Assembly (NCBI GenBank): GCA_945872035.1
Contig: CAMBYA010000143.1
Coordinates: forward strand, 1 to 6,458
Origin: Rhizobium sp. Q54
Lineage (GTDB): Bacteria; Pseudomonadota; Alphaproteobacteria; SMXS01
Direction of reading: 5' to 3'
Length of the DNA stretch: 6,458 nucleotides
The notes under the pieces were generated by a model. It did not search any database. It was not told where the DNA came from and was given only the letters and a program-made list of their open reading frames with translations. The position numbers and the translations under genes were made by a program. This document shows positions 5,182 through 6,458 of the stretch, piece after piece (position 1 is the first letter of the stretch; every line of letters starts with the position of its first letter).

Positions 5182-6458
5182 TTAATCTACCCGCAAATGC
5201 GGCGCGGGCCTCTCGCCAAGGGCGCGCCAGGTCCCCAGGAAGCCGAACGCCACGGTCACCGCCAGTCCCACGGCGGCGGTCGCCACAAGGATTTCGGGGT
5301 GCAGGCTCCAGCGCGCCTCCATGATTCGGGTGATCACCAGCCAGGCCGCCAGGGTGCCAAGCGCCATGGCGATCAAAGCGGTGATCAAGCCCATCAGGGC
5401 GTATTCGATCAGATAGACACGGGCGATATCGGCACGGCGCGCGCCCAGTACCTTGAGAATGACCGAATCGCGCACCCGCTCGCTGTAGCCGGCGGCCATG
5501 GCGCCCGCCAGTACGACGATGCCGGCGATCAGCGCCGCCGACGCGGCGCCGGAGACAGCCTGGTTGATTTGCTTGAGCAGGACGTTGACGGTCGCCAGCA
5601 CGTCGCGCACCCGGACCGACGTGACGTTGGGATAGTCGCGCGCGACCGCGCGATCGACGCCGGCCTCGTTGGCCTCGTCGACGCGCACGGTGGCAAGATG
5701 GGCGTGCGGCGCGTTCTCGAGCGTGCCCGGCGCGAAGATCACCGAGAAGTTCATCCCCATGCCCGACCAGTCGATCTCGCGCAAATTGGCGATGGTCGCG
5801 GTGATCGGCCGGCCCATGATGTTGAAGCCGAGCGTATCGCCCACGGTCAGGTTCATGCCTTCGGCCAGCTGGGCGTCGAATGAAATCTGTGGCGGGCCGG
5901 CATAGTCCGCTGCCCACCAGTCGCCGGCGACGATGGTGTTCTGCTTCGGCAACTCCGCCGCATAGGTCAGGCCGCGATCGCCGCGCAGCGCCCACTGGGC
6001 GTCTGCCGACACCTTGGCGTCCTGGGCGCGGACGCCGTTCACCTCGGTGATCGAGGCGCGCAGCATCGGCGCGCGGTCGACCGCCGCGACGCCGGGAAGG
6101 CCGCGCACCAGCGTCTCGAAGCCATCGATCTGGTCAGGCTGGATGTCGATGAAATAGTAGGACGGCGCATCGGCGGGGACGCCATCTTTGATCTGCGCCG
6201 ACAGGTTGGCGGTGATCTGGGCGACGGTGACCAGCAGGGTCAGCCCCAACCCCAGCGACAGCACCACGTTCGGTGTCGCCGCGCCGGGCCGGTGCAGGTT
6301 GGCGAGCGCCATGCGCCAGGCGGTGCTGGACGGTCGCGGCAAGTAGGCGGCGACCCGCATCAGGCCCAGCCCCGCGAGCCACAGCACCAGGAAGGCGGCC
6401 GCCGAGCCCAGCAGGAACCAGCCGGTGAAGCGCCGCTCGTCCGAGAACAGCACCGCCA
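5182..6458 (-). CDS. FtsX-type ABC transporter permease, YbbP-like, C-terminal half (5' end outside window)
   Basis: This is an inner-membrane permease of the MacB/FtsX superfamily, probably of the large YbbP kind (about 800 or more residues). Its ATPase partner (YbbA/LolD-like) is expected upstream, outside the window. The substrate is unknown; relatives act on envelope lipids, lipoproteins or peptides. The 424 complete codons present contain a helix at about residues 11-38 (counted from 6453) and another at about 62-83. A periplasmic domain of about 210 residues follows, then the C-terminal FtsX domain with three helices (about 303-323, 348-376 and 385-407). The FtsX coupling motif is clear: SERVRDSVILKVLGARRADI (324-343) followed by ARVYLIEY. 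The protein ends GTWRALGERPAPHLRVD, as YbbP-like permeases do. The GTG at 6453 is not a believable start because the domain is cut there. The TAA is at 5184-5182. Confidence 0.9.
   Translation of the reverse strand, partial: AVLFSDERRFTGWFLLGSAAAFLVLWLAGLGLMRVAAYLPRPSSTAWRMALANLHRPGAATPNVVLSLGLGLTLLVTVAQITANLSAQIKDGVPADAPSYYFIDIQPDQIDGFETLVRGLPGVAAVDRAPMLRASITEVNGVRAQDAKVSADAQWALRGDRGLTYAAELPKQNTIVAGDWWAADYAGPPQISFDAQLAEGMNLTVGDTLGFNIMGRPITATIANLREIDWSGMGMNFSVIFAPGTLENAPHAHLATVRVDEANEAGVDRAVARDYPNVTSVRVRDVLATVNVLLKQINQAVSGAASAALIAGIVVLAGAMAAGYSERVRDSVILKVLGARRADIARVYLIEYALMGLITALIAMALGTLAAWLVITRIMEARWSLHPEILVATAAVGLAVTVAFGFLGTWRALGERPAPHLRVD

Noticed and set aside
5147..5995. Open reading frame of 282 codons on the minus strand overlapping the permease
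   Set aside because: It is a shifted frame of the FtsX-type permease gene, which shows real domain motifs. The alternative product is Arg-rich with no motifs.
1..6458. A defence island, toxin-antitoxin pair, CRISPR array or mobile element
   Set aside because: All space is filled by recognisable housekeeping or conserved families. I saw no repeat array, integrase, transposase or terminal inverted repeats.

Overview
The window is high-GC and densely packed. It reads like a chromosomal segment of an alphaproteobacterium: DUF2794 is largely an alphaproteobacterial family, the htpG promoter fits the alphaproteobacterial heat-shock sigma pattern, and GC-rich third positions leave long open frames antisense to real genes. 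No mobile element, CRISPR array, rRNA or tRNA was seen. Genus cannot be assigned from the sequence alone.

Layout. (1) Positions 1-1021 (+) hold the 3' end of an Mrp/Mnh cation/proton antiporter operon: the C-terminal part of mrpE, complete mrpF and complete mrpG, tightly coupled. The larger subunits should lie upstream. (2) Positions 1142-1705 (+) encode a small DUF2062 membrane protein. (3) Positions 1727-3601 (-) encode a full-length HtpG (bacterial Hsp90), convergent with the DUF2062 gene and only 21 bases from it. (4) Positions 3602-3919 are a divergent regulatory region with a sigma-32-like promoter for htpG and a sigma-70-like promoter for the DUF2794 gene. The latter is placed so that its transcript would begin at or next to the start codon. 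(5) Positions 3920-4261 (+) encode the DUF2794 protein. (6) A strong hairpin at 4284-4308 separates it from the convergent gene. (7) Positions 4330-5070 (-) encode a Bax inhibitor-1 family (YbhL/YccA/YetJ-like) seven-helix membrane protein. (8) Positions 5182-6458 (-) hold the C-terminal half of a large FtsX-type ABC transporter permease of the YbbP kind, whose 5' end lies outside the window.

Functionally this is a housekeeping and stress neighbourhood: ion and pH homeostasis (Mrp), protein folding (HtpG), membrane stress or ion leak (BI-1) and envelope export (YbbP-like permease). They do not form one operon, and I see no evidence of a novel multi-gene system. The observations most worth checking are the apparent leaderless promoter of the uncharacterised DUF2794 gene, the sigma-32-like htpG promoter, and the small palindrome inside the BI-1 promoter.
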